This document shows, one piece after another, positions 25,944 to 35,151 of a stretch of DNA of 64,000 nucleotides; the first letter of the stretch is position 1, and each line of letters starts with the position of its first letter. The notes below the pieces were generated by a model. The model was given only the letters and a program-made list of their open reading frames with translations. It did no database searches and had not been told where the DNA came from. The DNA lies in contig NZ_LVJI01000027.1 of the NCBI RefSeq assembly GCF_001637225.1, positions 33,197 through 97,196 on the forward strand, read 5' to 3'. Both the position numbers and the translations under genes were made by a program. Source of the DNA: Paenibacillus antarcticus (lineage in GTDB: Bacteria; Bacillota; Bacilli; Paenibacillales; Paenibacillaceae).

Positions 25944-26290
25944 AATTACCCTCTCCTTCTCATAACCATTATATTTCTGATACGGCATTCGAACGTATAT
26001 GTTTCATTTCTTAACTGGTTGAAGAAACACACAATAAAAATATCCAACTTGATCTTTAATCTTAATGAATAACGTCTCTTACCACTACATATTAGCTATT
26101 CTATTTAGAGTATCTGGAATAGATACTTTAGACATAAAAGATACCTTTTTATATGCCACCATGTTCATAATCTATCTTTATATTAGTTTTTTAAATTTGT
26201 TTAAGATAGAGGTTTATTTTGTATGAATTTGTAGTTTGTAGTCATAATTTGTCGAATTATTGTTCAGCTCGTCAAATTCAGTAATTTTCA
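25944..26290. promoter_or_regulatory. AT-rich promoter region of the ATP-grasp operon
   Basis: No gene is visible. The region holds a perfect 7-bp inverted repeat AGTATCT-GGAAT-AGATACT at 26109-26127, about 170 bases upstream of the first gene, which could be an operator. I cannot fix a promoter with confidence. Confidence 0.35.
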
Positions 26291-26335
26291 ATTAAAAAAC
26301 CCAACGTTTCTCTCATTTGGAGATACATTGGGTTC
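26291..26335 (-). terminator. terminator after ApbE gene
   Basis: Arms AACCCAACGTTTCTC and GAGATACATTGGGTT pair with two mismatches. TTTTTT follows on the minus strand. It starts ten bases after the stop. Confidence 0.8.
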
Positions 26336-26344
26336 TTACACGAG

Positions 26345-27415
26345 CTATTCTACTAAGGTATACCTCTCGTTCGTTAAATTAATTTTTCCTTTTAACCCAG
26401 AAGTCAAATAGATACGATTATCCTCCGTAATAAACATCGCTTCTACATTCTGCTTCTGATTCATATACGCCATTCCTTCTTCTAAGTCCATCACGACTAC
26501 GGCTGTCGAAAGTACATCCGCATCAGTCGCAGTCCCACCTATAATGGTTACACTTTTTAACCCATTTTTCGTAGGAAAGCCCGTCTTCGGATCTAGAATA
26601 TGATGGTATCTCACACCATTCTCCATGAAGAATCGCTCGTATACCCCCGATGAATCAATGGTTTCGTTATCGAGTTGTATGAGTGCCAGCTGTTCCCCAC
26701 GCGCACGATCTGGATCTTGAAGTCCAATCCGCCACTGCTCACCATTTGGCTTTCTACCAATGGCAATGATGCTGCTGCCCCCGAGATCAATAATCGCACT
26801 TTCAACCTGCACATCATGCAAATAATTAGCTACTAGGTCAGCGGCATATCCCTTTCCAATACCACCAAGATCTAGGGACATCCCTTCTTTAGCTAGCTTT
26901 ATGGTCAGATTAGCTTCATCCATTATGATATCCTTATAATTGACGAGCGACTTTGCTTGATTAATAAGGTTAGCATCAGGGACATGCTCACCACCGTTTC
27001 CAATCTTCCAAAGACTCACGAGTGGTCCAATACTTGGATCAAATGCTCCCTGCGTATCTTCCGCGTAATCAACAGATAATTTCATAAGATCAAATGTCCC
27101 TTGAGATACTTTAACTGCTTTTTTCCCAGCTGCCTCATTAATGGCATGGATTTCACTATCTTTATTCGACATATTTATCTGTTGATCAACATCATCTAGC
27201 ATCTGCTCGATCTTCTTCAGATGATTCGCACTCTCATCATCGCCGTATATTTTCAAATTGATTACCGTATCGAATTTGAAGAGTGTCTGTGTCACTGGTT
27301 GGTTAAGAGACGGATCAACCTTGCTTGAACTGTTGTTCCAATAGAACAATCCAATTCCAGCAGCTATAAATAGAAGAATCACCATTCCTAAGATCTTAAC
27401 TTTGCTACTTATCAT
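26345..27415 (-). CDS. apbE: FAD:protein FMN transferase (ApbE)
   Basis: Enzyme of 356 residues that attaches FMN to Thr/Ser of flavoproteins such as Rnf/Nqr subunits and other extracellular flavoproteins. Family marks are FDTVINLKIYG, GAFDPSIGPLVSLW, SLDLGGIGKGYAAD, HHILDPKTGFP and the metal-binding TDADVLSTA. The N-terminus is a single hydrophobic helix (8-25) without a lipobox Cys, so it is membrane-anchored rather than lipidated. No target flavoprotein is encoded in this window. It has its own terminator and stands alone. Confidence 0.92.
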   Translation of the reverse strand: MISSKVKILGMVILLFIAAGIGLFYWNNSSSKVDPSLNQPVTQTLFKFDTVINLKIYGDDESANHLKKIEQMLDDVDQQINMSNKDSEIHAINEAAGKKAVKVSQGTFDLMKLSVDYAEDTQGAFDPSIGPLVSLWKIGNGGEHVPDANLINQAKSLVNYKDIIMDEANLTIKLAKEGMSLDLGGIGKGYAADLVANYLHDVQVESAIIDLGGSSIIAIGRKPNGEQWRIGLQDPDRARGEQLALIQLDNETIDSSGVYERFFMENGVRYHHILDPKTGFPTKNGLKSVTIIGGTATDADVLSTAVVVMDLEEGMAYMNQKQNVEAMFITEDNRIYLTSGLKGKINLTNERYTLVE

Positions 27416-27562
27416 CGTCTGTCCACCTACCCATCAATAATCTTTATATTGAAATATTAAAATCAAGTATATTATCTCTGACCAGACCTATCCTGTATGT
27501 GATATCTATCACGCTTCTATTTCAAATGCTATTTGCTAAATCCAATATAACAGATAAACATA

Positions 27563-27615
27563 AAACAATGGCCCACCCCGAAGTCGTAACTTCCTGTTCG
27601 GGATTGCCATTGTTT
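27563..27615 (-). terminator. terminator of the sugar operon
   Basis: Perfect 10-bp arms AAACAATGGC / GCCATTGTTT with a further partial pairing (CCCCGAA / TTCGGG) inside. It follows the GH4 stop by 24 bases. Confidence 0.75.
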
Positions 27616-27638
27616 ATTTGGATATTGAAGTTCTCCGT

Positions 27639-28961
27639 TTAAGATACTGGATTGGGAGCGAAGAAACGAGGTAAATATTCCTTATTCGCTTCCAACATTT
27701 CATCCAACATTTTAATAGCAATTCCTACCGATGGCACTAGTGGATGATGAGACATTGCTTGAATAGCTAGGCCTCGATCTCCTGTTACTGCAGCATCTAT
27801 AGCAAGTTGCTCATAAGTTTTCACTGCATGAATAAGTCCTACAGCAGAAGGAGGGATCTTCGTTAATGGTAGCGGAAGAGGTCCATTCTTCGTAACAACG
27901 CAGTTAACTTCTATGCTTGCGTTATCCGGTAGGAAGTCAAGAATACCATTGTTCGCCACATTAAGTGTTTGAATATCGTTCGTCCCGTTGTATAGCGATC
28001 TCATCAAGTTTACAGCTGCTTCAGAATAAAAAGCTCCACCACGTTGCTCTAATTGCTTAGGTTTATCCTGTAGATCAACATCACTGTATAGCTCGAATAA
28101 TTCTTCTTCAACTTTCTTCACAACTTCTGCACGGTTAATACCCTTTTCATGTGATGCAAGCTGTTCTTTCAACATTTCATCGGTCATGTAGAAATATTTC
28201 AAATAGTAGGAGGGCAAAGCTCTTAGGGACTGCAAGAATTCTGGATTCCACTCACATGCAGGAACATTCTTAGCGCTATAACCCGCGGTATCTGCCAGCA
28301 TCTCATCCAATTTGTCTTCCCCTTCAACATCAATACGGGTAATCCAATGAAGATGGTTCAGACCTACAAATTCAGCATACACACGATCAGGTGCAACCCC
28401 ATATTTAGCTGAAGCTTGTTTAATCAAACCTATGGGTGCATTACATAATCCAATACTTTTGACATTAGAATACTTAATAATAGCCTCAGTCACCATACCT
28501 GCTGGATTCGTGAAATTGAGTAACCATGCGTCAGGTGCAAGCTCTTCGATATCTTTACACACGTCCAATAGGACTGGGATAGTACGAAGTGCTTTCATCA
28601 TCCCACCAGGACCCGTAGTCTCTTGTCCGATAACACCGTATTTCAATGGAATGGATTCATCACGACCACGTGCAGCCAACATCCCTACGCGCATCTGTGT
28701 ACTAACAAAGTCAGCTCCTTCAATCGCCTGACGGCGGTCTGTCGTCAGATGTACTTCAATCGGGAGTCCTGATTTCTCAACCATACGTTTAGCTAAATTG
28801 CCGACAATATTCAATTTGCGTAATCCAGGTTCGATATCAACGAGCCATAACTCACGCACAGGAAGTTCATTATAATGAAGAATAAATCCCTCTACTAATT
28901 CTGGTGTATAAGAAGACCCCCCACCGATAACTGCTATTTTCAACCCTTGTTTTGTTTCCAT
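27639..28961 (-). CDS. GH4 6-phospho-beta-glycosidase
   Basis: NAD+- and metal-dependent glycosidase of family 4, 440 residues, probably cleaving 6-phospho-beta-glucosides or a related phosphorylated disaccharide by an oxidation/elimination route. NAD-binding site AVIGGGSSYTPEL at 10-22. The metal ligands Cys173 (GLCNAP) and His203 (LNHLHW) are present. The REDE-like segment RGRDESIPLKYGVIGQE near 98 is that of the phospho-beta-glucosidase branch. The operon has an ABC importer and a kinase rather than a PTS, so the phosphate must be added inside the cell. Confidence 0.9.
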   Translation of the reverse strand: METKQGLKIAVIGGGSSYTPELVEGFILHYNELPVRELWLVDIEPGLRKLNIVGNLAKRMVEKSGLPIEVHLTTDRRQAIEGADFVSTQMRVGMLAARGRDESIPLKYGVIGQETTGPGGMMKALRTIPVLLDVCKDIEELAPDAWLLNFTNPAGMVTEAIIKYSNVKSIGLCNAPIGLIKQASAKYGVAPDRVYAEFVGLNHLHWITRIDVEGEDKLDEMLADTAGYSAKNVPACEWNPEFLQSLRALPSYYLKYFYMTDEMLKEQLASHEKGINRAEVVKKVEEELFELYSDVDLQDKPKQLEQRGGAFYSEAAVNLMRSLYNGTNDIQTLNVANNGILDFLPDNASIEVNCVVTKNGPLPLPLTKIPPSAVGLIHAVKTYEQLAIDAAVTGDRGLAIQAMSHHPLVPSVGIAIKMLDEMLEANKEYLPRFFAPNPVS

Positions 28962-28985
28962 TCAAGCCACATCCTATCGTATAGT

Positions 28986-29963
28986 TTATTTTATAAGTGC
29001 AAAATCACTGTACAGCCGCATGTTCTCATATACTTCTTGGCTAATTGTTAATCCATCTTCTTCCATAGCTGACCACAATGCACCAACAACTGGTTCGGTA
29101 GTTAATGTAACTACTGAAGCGTGTGGTGCAACCTTATGTAACGACTGCTCAATGGGACCGCGAATCCATCCCTGATCGCCTCTAGTTAGCAAGCTACCTA
29201 CAAGTACAACGTCAAATGTATCGTTAGACATATTCAGTCTTTGCACGATAGCAGCTGCAGATTTCCCTAAATCCACACCCTGACGATTTAAAATTTCAAT
29301 AGCTACCGCATCCTCTTCGGATGCAGCTTCAAACAGTAATCTTGCAGCATCCACCGGTACACTTCTTCCGTTATCTTGAAAATCATTAAACATATCTTCA
29401 ACCGTGTTGTAACCAAGAAGTTCAAGTAGTAAACCCGTCAATAACGTTGGCTGTTCACGACCATCCCAAGCACGAATGACAGAACGGAATACTTCAATAT
29501 TCAAAGCGCCGCCGCCGCCAAAATCACCAAACATATAATTAAATCCACCACATTGATAATGTTCACCTTGTGGATTTCTCCCCGCAGAATTAGTTCCCGT
29601 ACCACATATGAGAGAGATACCAAAAGGTTGGTTCGTACCAGCCCGAAGTCCGATCATGGTGTCACAGTTAATGGTATAGTTCGTAAATCCAATGTTACGG
29701 ATTAAAGGATGTAAAATAGTATAGTCCACTTCACGATCTGCTCCTGCAAGTCCCAAGTAAGCATGCCCGATATCTTCGAACTGAAGACCAGCCTCTGTGA
29801 GTGCATTTACAGTAGCTTCTCGGATACTATTTGCTGCTATAGCAGCGTTAATCTGGTGGTTACCGTTACCGCTCTTGCCTTTACCGAGTACGTTTCCACG
29901 TTCGTCGGTCAGCAGGGCATATGTCTTTGTTCCGCCCCCATCGATCCCCAAGTAGTAAGCCAA
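28986..29963 (-). CDS. BadF/BadG-type sugar kinase (N-acetylglucosamine kinase-like)
   Basis: ASKHA-fold kinase of 325 residues. Phosphate-binding loops are LGIDGGGTKTYALL at the N-terminus and SLICGTGTNSAGR near 120; a Gly-rich turn (GDFGGGGALN) follows near 150. Eukaryotic N-acetylglucosamine kinase and many bacterial amino-sugar kinases belong here. It is 25 bases upstream of GH4, so I infer that it phosphorylates the imported disaccharide or the released monosaccharide. Substrate not determined. Confidence 0.82.
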   Translation of the reverse strand: MAYYLGIDGGGTKTYALLTDERGNVLGKGKSGNGNHQINAAIAANSIREATVNALTEAGLQFEDIGHAYLGLAGADREVDYTILHPLIRNIGFTNYTINCDTMIGLRAGTNQPFGISLICGTGTNSAGRNPQGEHYQCGGFNYMFGDFGGGGALNIEVFRSVIRAWDGREQPTLLTGLLLELLGYNTVEDMFNDFQDNGRSVPVDAARLLFEAASEEDAVAIEILNRQGVDLGKSAAAIVQRLNMSNDTFDVVLVGSLLTRGDQGWIRGPIEQSLHKVAPHASVVTLTTEPVVGALWSAMEEDGLTISQEVYENMRLYSDFALIK

Positions 29964-30016
29964 TATTCGTCACTCCTATTATTGATGAAATATCAGAACC
30001 ATTTCACTTATTCAAT

Positions 30017-31024
30017 CTATTCCTTTGAAGTTAATTGATTCTTGACCGTGGATTCCCTAACAATCAGCTCAGGATCAATCTTAAGACTAGAAGCCCGTTT
30101 CATCGTACCGTCTATGCGCTTGAGCAACATATCAGCCGCAGCAAGCCCAATCCTATCAGCCGGTTGGCGAACTGTTGTTAAGTGCGGTCGAAGCTGTGAT
30201 GCAATGTTTTGATCATCGAAACCGACGATCGCCACCTGATCTGGAATGCTGATTCTAGCTTCCATCAAGGCATTAATTACACCGAGGGCTATATTGTCAT
30301 CCCCAGCGAAAACAGCAGAAGGTAGGGTCCCCTCTCTAATCCATTTCCAACAAGTCTCATATCCGAATTCAATTTCAAAATCGCCATGTACCGTCGCAAA
30401 CGGCGTAAGTCCTTTCTCTTGAAGAGCTCGTAGAAATCCATTTCGTCGTTCACGTGTACTCCGGAACATTTCATTACCACATAAATGGGCTATTGAGGTG
30501 TGACCTAGATCAAGCAGATGCTTGGTTGCTGAGTATCCACCTTTGAAATTATCTATAGTCACCGAGAATGCGTCATTCTCAGGCTTCTGATTATCGATCA
30601 GAACATATGGAATATTCCGACGCTTTAATTCCATAATATAACTATCTTCTTCCAAAGGCGACAGCACAATCAGCCCATCGACCCGATCTTCCTGGATGAG
30701 ATAGTGATTGCCATCCGATCCGCTTCCTTCTGATATCGAGACCGCAAGGAAATAACCGTGGAGTGCAAGCACCTCATTGAGTTCCTTGACGACTGCATCG
30801 AAGAACGAATCTTGCAAAGTTGTCACAATTAAGCCAATAATACCCGTCTTACCGCGGGCAAGACTGCGAGCTGCTGCATTTGGTCGATAATCCAGTTCTT
30901 TGATAGCATTGAGGACTTTTTGGCGATTCTTTTCACGTACCGATTCTGCACCATTTAACACACGAGAGACCGTCACAACAGATAATCCAGATCTTTTGGC
31001 TACATCAAAAATACTTACCTTCAT
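30017..31024 (-). CDS. LacI-family transcriptional regulator
   Basis: Repressor of 335 residues. The N-terminal helix-turn-helix plus hinge reads SIFDVAKRSGLSVVTVSRVL, then a periplasmic-binding-like effector domain. AAGGAGAA lies six bases before this ATG; a longer reading frame has no ribosome site. Unusually it sits in the middle of the operon it probably controls, between the binding protein and the kinase. Two palindromes upstream of the operon are its likely operators. Confidence 0.9.
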   Translation of the reverse strand: MKVSIFDVAKRSGLSVVTVSRVLNGAESVREKNRQKVLNAIKELDYRPNAAARSLARGKTGIIGLIVTTLQDSFFDAVVKELNEVLALHGYFLAVSISEGSGSDGNHYLIQEDRVDGLIVLSPLEEDSYIMELKRRNIPYVLIDNQKPENDAFSVTIDNFKGGYSATKHLLDLGHTSIAHLCGNEMFRSTRERRNGFLRALQEKGLTPFATVHGDFEIEFGYETCWKWIREGTLPSAVFAGDDNIALGVINALMEARISIPDQVAIVGFDDQNIASQLRPHLTTVRQPADRIGLAAADMLLKRIDGTMKRASSLKIDPELIVRESTVKNQLTSKE

Positions 31025-31108
31025 TTTAAATTCTCCTTGCGACAGATTTTCCGAACATAGAAACATACCCTTAGTATACATGGACGGAAGACTGACCGCT
31101 AAACATTT

Positions 31109-31132
31109 GTACCGTCCCTTGCGGGACGGTAC
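31109..31132 (-). terminator. intergenic hairpin between binding protein and lacI
   Basis: Perfect 10-bp stem GTACCGTCCC / GGGACGGTAC with a four-base loop. It follows the binding-protein stop by ten bases and has only a weak T-tract. Such hairpins often protect the 3' end of the binding-protein message or partly stop transcription. Confidence 0.65.
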
Positions 31133-31142
31133 AGGAGCACTT

Positions 31143-32513
31143 TTAACGTTTGATGATTTCTGTTATTTTCTTTTGAATGATCGGCATAACTTCTTCTACC
31201 GTCTTGTGTCCGGTCTCAATTGGCTGCATTTCATTAATGAACATGTCATTAATCTGTGAGTAATTCGTGACCAAGTGGTTATAGGATTCAAATCCGTATT
31301 TGACGCCACCTTCGTATACATTCTTGATATCTGCAGGATCGATACCATCAAAGTGCTTATAATATGTTTCTGCTGCCTTAGTACTTACTGGAGGCGTACC
31401 TCCACTCAGTTCAATGGATTTCTCCTGTATGTCATTCTTTAACAGAAACTTAATCCATTCGAAAGCTTCCTTCGGATGCTTAGAACCTTTTAAGATCAAA
31501 AGTGGATCAACGAACAGTGTACTACGCACTTTATTATCACCATTCCAAGGTACGGCGGCTACACCGATTTTGAAAGGAAAGTCATTAGCGCCAGCAAGAC
31601 TCCATGAACCTGTGACAGACATACCGATTTTACCTGCGACAAATGGATCTCCATTCTGCCCCGCTACACTCTTACTCCATTCTGTAGAAGGTGAAACCTT
31701 TTCATTATTAATGAGACCAAATAATTTGTTATAAGCCGCTATCACTTCAGGTGAATCAAAGTGAGTAGCTGAAGGAACACCACCGTTCGTCCAAGTATCC
31801 TCGGAGTAAGGTTGAGCTCCAAAATACAGTGGTCGCATGTCACGCTCTGCCCATGTGAAGTCAACACCATACTGTGTCTTTGCCACATCATCAGATATAA
31901 CAGTCATCTTCTTAGCAGCTTCAACCATCTTATCAAAAGTCCAACTCTTATCATCATAGTCACTAGGAGGGTAAGGAAGACCCGCTGCATCGAACATGTC
32001 TTTGTTATAAAGCATGAGTGTTACGTACATATTGACCGGTATGCCATAGGTGTGATCTTTGACATTGTAAATTTTCATCAAATCTTCAGATATACTATAA
32101 TCCGCTGCCTTAAATCCATCTTCTTTAATGATGTCTGTCAGATCAAGTAGCATGTCTTTGTTGTAGTACTCTGCAAATCCACCATATCCATAATGGCTTG
32201 TTACATCAGGTGATTTATCTCCTGCAATCAATGTTTGAAGTTTGCTATCAAACTGCTCATAGGGTGCCTTTTCGATCTTAACTTTAATGTTTGGATTTTC
32301 TTTTTCAAAATCAGGGATAAGCTTTTCAATAAACGTACGATCTTCCGAATCGATGGTGTAGTGCGTGATCGTTACTTTCTCGCCTTTGCTTGATCCTCCA
32401 TTCCCTGTTTCGCCTGCTGATTTACCGCCGCTACATCCTGACAATGCAAGTACAACAAACATAACCGTAGCGAGCATAGAGACCAGTGTTTTTCTTTTCC
32501 TATTCTTATTCAT
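31143..32513 (-). CDS. sugar ABC transporter substrate-binding lipoprotein
   Basis: Extracellular solute-binding protein of 456 residues (family 1, MsmE/MalE type). Lipoprotein signal with lipobox LSGC near residue 27, then the typical two-lobed fold (VTITHYTIDSEDRTFIEKL at the start; GKIGMSVTGSWSLA near 300). It delivers an oligosaccharide to the two permeases upstream. Downstream enzymes point to a beta-linked disaccharide such as cellobiose or chitobiose, but that is inference. Confidence 0.9.
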   Translation of the reverse strand: MNKNRKRKTLVSMLATVMFVVLALSGCSGGKSAGETGNGGSSKGEKVTITHYTIDSEDRTFIEKLIPDFEKENPNIKVKIEKAPYEQFDSKLQTLIAGDKSPDVTSHYGYGGFAEYYNKDMLLDLTDIIKEDGFKAADYSISEDLMKIYNVKDHTYGIPVNMYVTLMLYNKDMFDAAGLPYPPSDYDDKSWTFDKMVEAAKKMTVISDDVAKTQYGVDFTWAERDMRPLYFGAQPYSEDTWTNGGVPSATHFDSPEVIAAYNKLFGLINNEKVSPSTEWSKSVAGQNGDPFVAGKIGMSVTGSWSLAGANDFPFKIGVAAVPWNGDNKVRSTLFVDPLLILKGSKHPKEAFEWIKFLLKNDIQEKSIELSGGTPPVSTKAAETYYKHFDGIDPADIKNVYEGGVKYGFESYNHLVTNYSQINDMFINEMQPIETGHKTVEEVMPIIQKKITEIIKR

Positions 32514-32568
32514 GAGTCCATTCCTCCATTAGTTCAAGTGGTTTCTGCCGCCTGTTGCGGTAAGTAAG

Positions 32569-33453
32569 TTACTTGATGCCTGTGAGTACAATGCCCTCAA
32601 CGAATCGCTTCTGAGCTATGGCGAATAATGTAACAATCGGAACCATAGCAAGCACCGATGCAACCATCAATAGATGCCACGGTGGAATACGAAACCGCGA
32701 TGATGTAAGAGAAGCCATACCGACTGGAAGCGTGAATTTCTCCGATGAACTTAAGTAAAGTACCGGAGTGAGTAGGTCATTCCAGCTGTAGATGAAAGCA
32801 AAGATCGCTACGGTTGCAAGTGCTGGTCCGGAAAGTGGAAGGGCGATCTTGAGCCACATTCGGAACTCGCCACAACCATCAATGCGTCCCGCATCGAACA
32901 GTTCATCTGGCAGCGTGGTGAAAAACTGGCGCAGCAGAAAGATGTTATACGCTGAGCCAAAGAATGCAGGTACGATTAGCGGCAGGAAAGTGTCAATCCA
33001 GTTCATCTTGGAAAAGAGAATGAACTGTGGAATCATGATAGCTGGATAAGGAAGCATCATCGTGCTGAGCAGAAGCATGAACCAGATATTCTTACCTTTC
33101 CCCCGGTATCTAGCAAATCCGTAGGCAGCAAGCGATGAAGAAATTAGTGTCCCTACTACGGTCAATCCCCCAATGAGTAAGCTATTACCGTATAAAGTGC
33201 CGAACTGTAAGGTATCGAAAATATCCTTATAGTTACTCCACTGCCACGTCTCTGGAAGAAACGTTGGGGGGAACTTGAGCATCTCTCGCTTAGACTTCAG
33301 CGAGGTTGAAACCATGAAGAACAGGGGTAACAACATAAGAAAGGTAATAATAACTAGTGAAATAACACTCATTACTCTTACAGCATCGAATTTGCGTCTG
33401 CGTCTGACTTTGGAGGACGGAGAATGCGGCCCCGTTGACGGTATCGTACTCAT
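32569..33453 (-). CDS. sugar ABC transporter permease (MalG/MsmG type)
   Basis: Membrane subunit of 294 residues with six helices. The EAA loop reads DAGRIDGCGEFRMWLKIALP and the C-terminus FVEGIVLTGIK is typical of MalG-like proteins. It overlaps the upstream permease by four bases. There is no ATPase gene in the operon; Bacillales often share one MsmX-type ATPase among many importers. Confidence 0.92.
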   Translation of the reverse strand: MSTIPSTGPHSPSSKVRRRRKFDAVRVMSVISLVIITFLMLLPLFFMVSTSLKSKREMLKFPPTFLPETWQWSNYKDIFDTLQFGTLYGNSLLIGGLTVVGTLISSSLAAYGFARYRGKGKNIWFMLLLSTMMLPYPAIMIPQFILFSKMNWIDTFLPLIVPAFFGSAYNIFLLRQFFTTLPDELFDAGRIDGCGEFRMWLKIALPLSGPALATVAIFAFIYSWNDLLTPVLYLSSSEKFTLPVGMASLTSSRFRIPPWHLLMVASVLAMVPIVTLFAIAQKRFVEGIVLTGIK

Positions 33454-34343
33454 TTGTTTCCGCCTCCTTCATAATGCACGTAACGGTTCGATAACTTCAT
33501 AACTAGTGCTGTGAATAGCATGACGACGATCAGTAATACCCAAGCCAATGCCGACGAGTAACCTGCACGGTATTCTTTAAATGCGCTGGTATACAGGTTG
33601 TAGACATAGAACCAAGTTGAATAGTTCGGACCCCCTTGCGTCATAACAAAGGCTTGTGTGAACACTTGAAAAGAATCGATCGCACCCATAATGAGTTGAA
33701 AGAGTAGAACGGGTGATAGCATTGGTAACGTTACGTTCAGGAACGTTTTGAACCGTCCTGCCCCATCCAACTCAGCCGCTTCAATCAAGCTAGCTGGAAC
33801 TCCCTGAAGCCCTGCAAGAAAGAGGATCATTCCGGTACCTACCGTCCATAAGGACATAATAATTAGGGCATACAACGAAGTATCCGGATTCATGAGCCAT
33901 GCAGGTCCTTTAATACCAAACCAAGAAAGCACGTAATTGAACAAACCAATCTGCGGATTGAATATCCAATACCACAGGAGCGACATCGCCACACCAGATA
34001 CCATGCTCGGAAAATACATCGCCGTCCGGAAGAATCCACGGAATGGAATTTTCTGATGAAGCAGTAATGCAAATCCAAGTCCAAGTATAAGCTGTATAGG
34101 TACACTGATAATGGTATACCTAAGTGTGACTATGACGGATTTCCAGAACAGTTCATTGTCGAACATCTCAGTATAGTTCGCAAGACCGACGAACACTGGA
34201 GGGTGGATGATGTCGTAATCCGTGAAGCTGAGATACAGTGATGATAAAATTGGATACAGAGCGAATACGAAGAAGCCGATGAGCCAAGGAGAAAGGAACA
34301 AGTACATGTAAATCGTCTGTCGCCGGCCTTCACGGTGGGTCAT
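33450..34343 (-). CDS. sugar ABC transporter permease (MalF/MsmF type)
   Basis: Membrane subunit of 297 residues with six helices, EAA loop EAAELDGAGRFKTFLNVTLP near 190, and N-terminal PWLIGFFVFALYPILSSLYL. First gene of the sugar operon. The ATG is preceded by AAGGTTGG. It forms a heterodimer with the MalG-type protein encoded next. Confidence 0.92.
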   Translation of the reverse strand: MTHREGRRQTIYMYLFLSPWLIGFFVFALYPILSSLYLSFTDYDIIHPPVFVGLANYTEMFDNELFWKSVIVTLRYTIISVPIQLILGLGFALLLHQKIPFRGFFRTAMYFPSMVSGVAMSLLWYWIFNPQIGLFNYVLSWFGIKGPAWLMNPDTSLYALIIMSLWTVGTGMILFLAGLQGVPASLIEAAELDGAGRFKTFLNVTLPMLSPVLLFQLIMGAIDSFQVFTQAFVMTQGGPNYSTWFYVYNLYTSAFKEYRAGYSSALAWVLLIVVMLFTALVMKLSNRYVHYEGGGNK

Positions 34344-34368
34344 TGAAACACCAACCTTTCTGCATTAG

Positions 34369-34392
34369 TAAAGTTAAAGCGCTTTAACTTTA
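34369..34392. promoter_or_regulatory. perfect 24-bp palindrome, likely LacI operator 1
   Basis: The 24 bases are a perfect palindrome centred on AAAGCGCTTT, with arms extending to TAAAGTTAAAGC. Even-spaced palindromes with a central CG are the operator form of LacI/GalR proteins. It lies 26 bases upstream of the first permease gene. The core also resembles a cre site, so CcpA could compete. Confidence 0.7.
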
Positions 34393-34440
34393 TCGAGCGA
34401 TATCTCCATTAAATACAGCATAGCAAGCATCTGTTTGTTC

Positions 34441-34464
34441 GAAAATTAAAGTGCTTTAATTTTC
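34441..34464. promoter_or_regulatory. second palindrome, likely LacI operator 2
   Basis: Arms GAAAATTAAAG / CTTTAATTTTC (11 bp) flank a TG centre. It shares the TTAAAG..CTTTAA core with operator 1, 72 bases away, close to seven helical turns. That spacing allows looping. Confidence 0.65.
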
Positions 34465-34483
34465 AATTCGTCCTGTTGACATT

Positions 34484-34512
34484 ATCATAGAGTATGATTT
34501 ATAAATAATCAA
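34484..34512 (-). promoter_or_regulatory. sigma-A type promoter of the sugar operon
   Basis: On the minus strand TTGATT and TATGAT are separated by 17 bases. The start point would fall about 15-20 bases before operator 2, so a bound repressor would block elongation or open-complex escape. Confidence 0.55.
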
Positions 34513-34680
34513 TATCTTTTTATATCTTTTTTTAAATATTGAATACGCTTACTACAATCAGTATATTTCATGAGCACACTTGAACCTAATTCCATTGCAT
34601 CACAAAGATACACCTACTAGAATTTCTCCAGCTTACCCATGGTTGTCATCCTAGGCGGTGCATCTTATGATTATTTACCG

Positions 34681-35109
34681 TCAAACTGGTTTATTAATGA
34701 CACGGAAGGTTCCCGTTCCAAAAGCGCATAAATCGCCCTTCTCCGTTCGTGCAAAAGCTTGCGTTGTAATCATTTTACGAGAACTGTGTATGAGTTCAGC
34801 AGTTACAATCACCCGTCCTATTTCCGTTGGCGCCAAATAATTTATCGATAGATTACTTGTAACTACATTGTCTTGAGGTCTTGCAATCATCGCTATTAAA
34901 CCCATCGCTGAATCGATTAACGTCGCATGAACACCTCCATGAAGAATACCGATTAAATTAAGATGATGTGGCTTAATATCAATGGAGACGACTACCTTAT
35001 TCTCGCTTAACGATTCAAGCTCACAGCCTAAGAATCCCCAGAACGTAGATTCAGCTATTTTCCCCCAATGTTCCAAGTCAGGATGCGCATCCTCTGAATC
35101 CGCTTTCAT
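34681..35109 (-). CDS. PaaI-type hotdog-fold acyl-CoA thioesterase
   Basis: Small thioesterase of 142 residues. The hotdog motif is HLNLIGILHGGVHATLIDSA, with the catalytic Asp/Glu region in LIDSAMG. Members hydrolyse medium-chain or aromatic acyl-CoAs and prevent CoA trapping. It is the last gene of the beta-oxidation operon, 42 bases after the broken acyl-CoA ligase gene. Confidence 0.82.
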   Translation of the reverse strand: MKADSEDAHPDLEHWGKIAESTFWGFLGCELESLSENKVVVSIDIKPHHLNLIGILHGGVHATLIDSAMGLIAMIARPQDNVVTSNLSINYLAPTEIGRVIVTAELIHSSRKMITTQAFARTEKGDLCAFGTGTFRVINKPV

Positions 35110-35151
35110 ATTTAATCCTCCTTACTGATTACACTTGTATCTAGATGACCG

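Noticed and set aside
34658..34840. Short + strand frame over the thioesterase 3' end
   Set aside because: Antisense to a well-supported gene and without a ribosome site.
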